Shown: piece after piece, positions 61,825 through 64,000 of the stretch
Layout of the letters: each line of letters opens with the position of its first letter
How positions within the stretch are numbered: position 1 is the first letter of the stretch
NCBI GenBank assembly: GCA_041287365.1
Contig: JBEULL010000019.1
Location: 1 to 64,000, forward strand
Length of the DNA: 64,000 nucleotides
DNA from: JAQVIJ01 sp041287365
GTDB lineage: Bacteria; Desulfobacterota; Dissulfuribacteria; Dissulfuribacterales; DYLC01
Direction: 5' to 3'
Notes under the pieces: generated by a model
What the model was told of the DNA's origin: nothing
The model's input: only the letters and a program-made list of their open reading frames with translations
The model's database searches: none
Made by a program: the position numbers and the translations under genes

Positions 61825-63993
61825 ATGGATGAAAATAAAAATCAAGCGGTAAGGAAGATTATGGCAGAAAACAGGAATGCCCTCGATGAATTGACGGATT
61901 TTTTAGGTGTTGAGTCGGAGTACACTGATATCTTCGGGCAAAGACACGAGGCATCTTTAAGAGCGAAAGAGGCGGTCGTCAGGGCTATGACCGGCAGAAA
62001 GGTTCTACAGAACCCCCATGACGTTCTGATGGAATTGCTCGAAGACCATGCAACACGAGTGGTTGAACCTGTGAATGTGGTTGAACTCGGTCAACCTGTA
62101 GAGATAGCCTTGATTTTGCGATTGGAATATGAAAACGATACAGCGCATTGGCTGCTTCATGCCGAAGACGGTCAGAAATATCAAGGCACTGCAAGACTGG
62201 TTCGGCAGGAAAAATCAGTGAGGTCATGTGCCAAGGGTTATGGTCTCTATCGCTGCCTCCTCTCCATCTTGCCTGCATTGGGTTACCATAACCTGGAGTT
62301 GACTCTGAAAGGTTATGATCATTCTCTGATCACATTCCTCATTGTAACGCCTTCGGCGTGTTACCTTCCTGCATCGGACAAGAGATTCTGGGGAATATCC
62401 GCACAGGTCTATGCCCAGAGAAGCCTGCGGAACTGGGGGATGGGCGACCTCTCCGATGTGGTTTCTCTTGTGGAAATGACGGCAACTGCCGGTGCTGGGT
62501 TTCTGGGTGTGAATCCCATGTGTAGTCTGTTTTATGCAAGGCCCGAACACATCAGCCCTTACAGCCCTTCGAGCCGTTTCTTTTTTCAATATCTGTATCT
62601 TGACATTCCTGCCATACCCGAGTTCTTCGAGTGCGCCGCTGCACGAGAGTTGTTTGAAAGCGAGGAGTTTCAGACAAGGCTTCGCGCTGTGCGTTCCTTA
62701 GAGTTCGTGGATTACCTGCAAGTGGCTGCTGCAAAAAAACAGGTGTTGGAGTTGCTATATGACCATTTCGTGTTGAGACATTTATATGAAAATACGAATA
62801 TGGCTATGGAGTTCAGGTCGTTTCAGCGGCAGGGAGGTGAGAAGTTGTATAACTTTGGTGTGTTCGAGGCGCTGCATGAGCATTTTTTATCGGTCGATTC
62901 AAATAATTGGGGCTGGCCTGTGTGGCCGGGGTCATTTCGCGACAGGAAAAGTCAGGCTGTGGCCGCGTTTTCGAAAGAACACAAGAAACGCGTGGAATTT
63001 TTTCAATATCTTCAATGGCGGCTTCACCTCCAGTTGAGCGGTCTGAGAGCCGTGACCGATGCCTTGTCAATGGAGCTAGGGCTGTATTTCGATCTGCCTG
63101 TGGGTTCTGACGGCGCCGGTTTCGATGTCTGGTATGAACCGGAGCTTTTTGCCATAGATATCTCCATAGGGGCGCCTTCCGATGAATTCAATCCCAAAGG
63201 GCAGAACTGGGGGCTTCCGCCCATGATTCCTCAGCGTCTTCAGGAAATGAGATATGGGCCGTTTATAGAGGTATTGCGGGCCAATATGCGTTATGCCTCC
63301 ATCCTTCGCATCGATCATGTCATGAGTCTGATGCGGCTGTTCTGGATACCTCGTGGCATGGGCGCTGAGGACGGCGTCTATGTGCATTATCCCATGCAGG
63401 ATCTCATGGGCATCGTAGCCTTGGAGAGTCAAAGAAATCAATGTGTTATTGTAGGTGAAGACTTGGGTACGGTCCCTGATGAATTCCGGCAAGCCATGAG
63501 GAGAATTGGAATGCTTTCATACCGCATCTTTTATTTTGAACGCAAGGCCGGGCATTTCTTGAGACCGGAGGAATTTCCTGAACAGGCATTGGTTACGGTT
63601 ACCAGCCACGATCTTCCTACCTTACGGGGTTATTGTGATGGGCGTGATATGGATTTGAAAGCCATGTTGGGGTTGTTCCCTTCTGAAGAACTGCGATTGC
63701 GTCAGATCTATGACAGAAAACACGTCAAACAGGAGATTGCCGCTCTGTTTAATATCGAACTCCAGGAATTCAGCATGGATTTGGTGCAGAGACTGTATGC
63801 CTATTTGGCCGAGTGTCCATCCATCTTGCTCCTTGTGCAGTTGGAAGATCTGATGGGGCAGCTAGACCAGGTGAATCTGCCCGGTACTGTGCAGGAGTAC
63901 CCCAATTGGCGCAGGCGGCTTCCATATTCCATCGAAGAACTGGCGAAACGGTTGAACGACGGCCTTTCCTGGCTGAAAACGATGCGAAAATAG
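61825..63993 (+). CDS. malQ: 4-alpha-glucanotransferase (GH77)
   Basis: From the ATG at 61825 the protein has 722 residues; an ATG at 61861 with AAGGAAG close upstream is an alternative. The GH77 fold is complete: RSLRNWGMGDLSDV, the nucleophile Asp in LRIDHVMSL, acid/base Glu in VIVGEDLGTVPDE, and Asp in VTSHDLPTLRGY. An N-terminal region of about 150 residues with beta-strand character precedes the catalytic domain, as in MalQ forms with an extra carbohydrate-binding part. It rearranges alpha-1,4 glucan chains, pairing with glgC in glycogen or maltodextrin use. Confidence 0.94.
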   Translation: MDENKNQAVRKIMAENRNALDELTDFLGVESEYTDIFGQRHEASLRAKEAVVRAMTGRKVLQNPHDVLMELLEDHATRVVEPVNVVELGQPVEIALILRLEYENDTAHWLLHAEDGQKYQGTARLVRQEKSVRSCAKGYGLYRCLLSILPALGYHNLELTLKGYDHSLITFLIVTPSACYLPASDKRFWGISAQVYAQRSLRNWGMGDLSDVVSLVEMTATAGAGFLGVNPMCSLFYARPEHISPYSPSSRFFFQYLYLDIPAIPEFFECAAARELFESEEFQTRLRAVRSLEFVDYLQVAAAKKQVLELLYDHFVLRHLYENTNMAMEFRSFQRQGGEKLYNFGVFEALHEHFLSVDSNNWGWPVWPGSFRDRKSQAVAAFSKEHKKRVEFFQYLQWRLHLQLSGLRAVTDALSMELGLYFDLPVGSDGAGFDVWYEPELFAIDISIGAPSDEFNPKGQNWGLPPMIPQRLQEMRYGPFIEVLRANMRYASILRIDHVMSLMRLFWIPRGMGAEDGVYVHYPMQDLMGIVALESQRNQCVIVGEDLGTVPDEFRQAMRRIGMLSYRIFYFERKAGHFLRPEEFPEQALVTVTSHDLPTLRGYCDGRDMDLKAMLGLFPSEELRLRQIYDRKHVKQEIAALFNIELQEFSMDLVQRLYAYLAECPSILLLVQLEDLMGQLDQVNLPGTVQEYPNWRRRLPYSIEELAKRLNDGLSWLKTMRK

Positions 63994-64000
63994 ATTGAGG

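Overview
The window looks like chromosome from a Gram-negative, probably anaerobic bacterium. LptD and two TonB-dependent receptors show an outer membrane. A six-gene membrane-bound hydrogenase-related complex and a cobaltochelatase-type operon suggest an anaerobic, metal-hungry life. I would guess the deltaproteobacterial lineage (Desulfobacterota), but no rRNA is present and this is only inference.

Region 1 (1-3.9 kb) is the end of an integron-type cassette array: a promoter, an attI-like core site, and four cassettes separated by three recognisable attC sites. The cassettes encode a zinc-ribbon/RDD membrane protein, a multi-pass membrane protein, a RES-domain protein and a small Gly-rich membrane protein. 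After the array come wreckage of an IS3-type transposase gene and the 3' part of a LOG-family gene, then a lactonase-like metallo-beta-lactamase gene (4.0-4.8 kb) and about 700 bp of repeat-rich non-coding DNA.

Region 2 (5.4-19.9 kb) is the most striking: one closely packed operon holding an outer-membrane TonB-dependent receptor, periplasmic binding protein, FecCD-type permease, two different ABC ATPases, a private ExbB-ExbD-TonB motor, a CobN-like chelatase split into two proteins, and two AAA+ chelatase subunits (ChlI/BchI-like and ChlD/BchD-like with a VWA domain). It reads as a complete import-plus-(de)chelation machine for a metal-tetrapyrrole or metal chelate. A siroheme/4Fe-4S-domain protein is convergent with it. 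Next is a decayed RelB/RelE toxin-antitoxin pair.

Region 3 (21.5-40.6 kb) is housekeeping and surface biology: an AAA-ATPase/nuclease-like protein, lptD, an MscS-family channel, a DHH phosphoesterase, glgC, a PurN-like formyltransferase, a SLOG protein, FeoA, tRNA-Thr(CGT), a clostripain-like protease, the dTDP-rhamnose genes rfbACDB, and grpE-dnaK ending in a strong terminator.

Region 4 (40.6-51.8 kb) is a second metal-chelate uptake locus (a divergent TonB receptor, and binding protein-permease-ATPase), an exported Cys-motif protein, and a YbhGFSR-type ABC-2 exporter.

Region 5 (52.0-59.3 kb, minus strand) is a six-subunit hydrogenase-4/complex-I-like membrane complex whose large subunit lacks the usual NiFe cysteines. 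It is followed by rng, plsY and a divergent malQ at the right edge.
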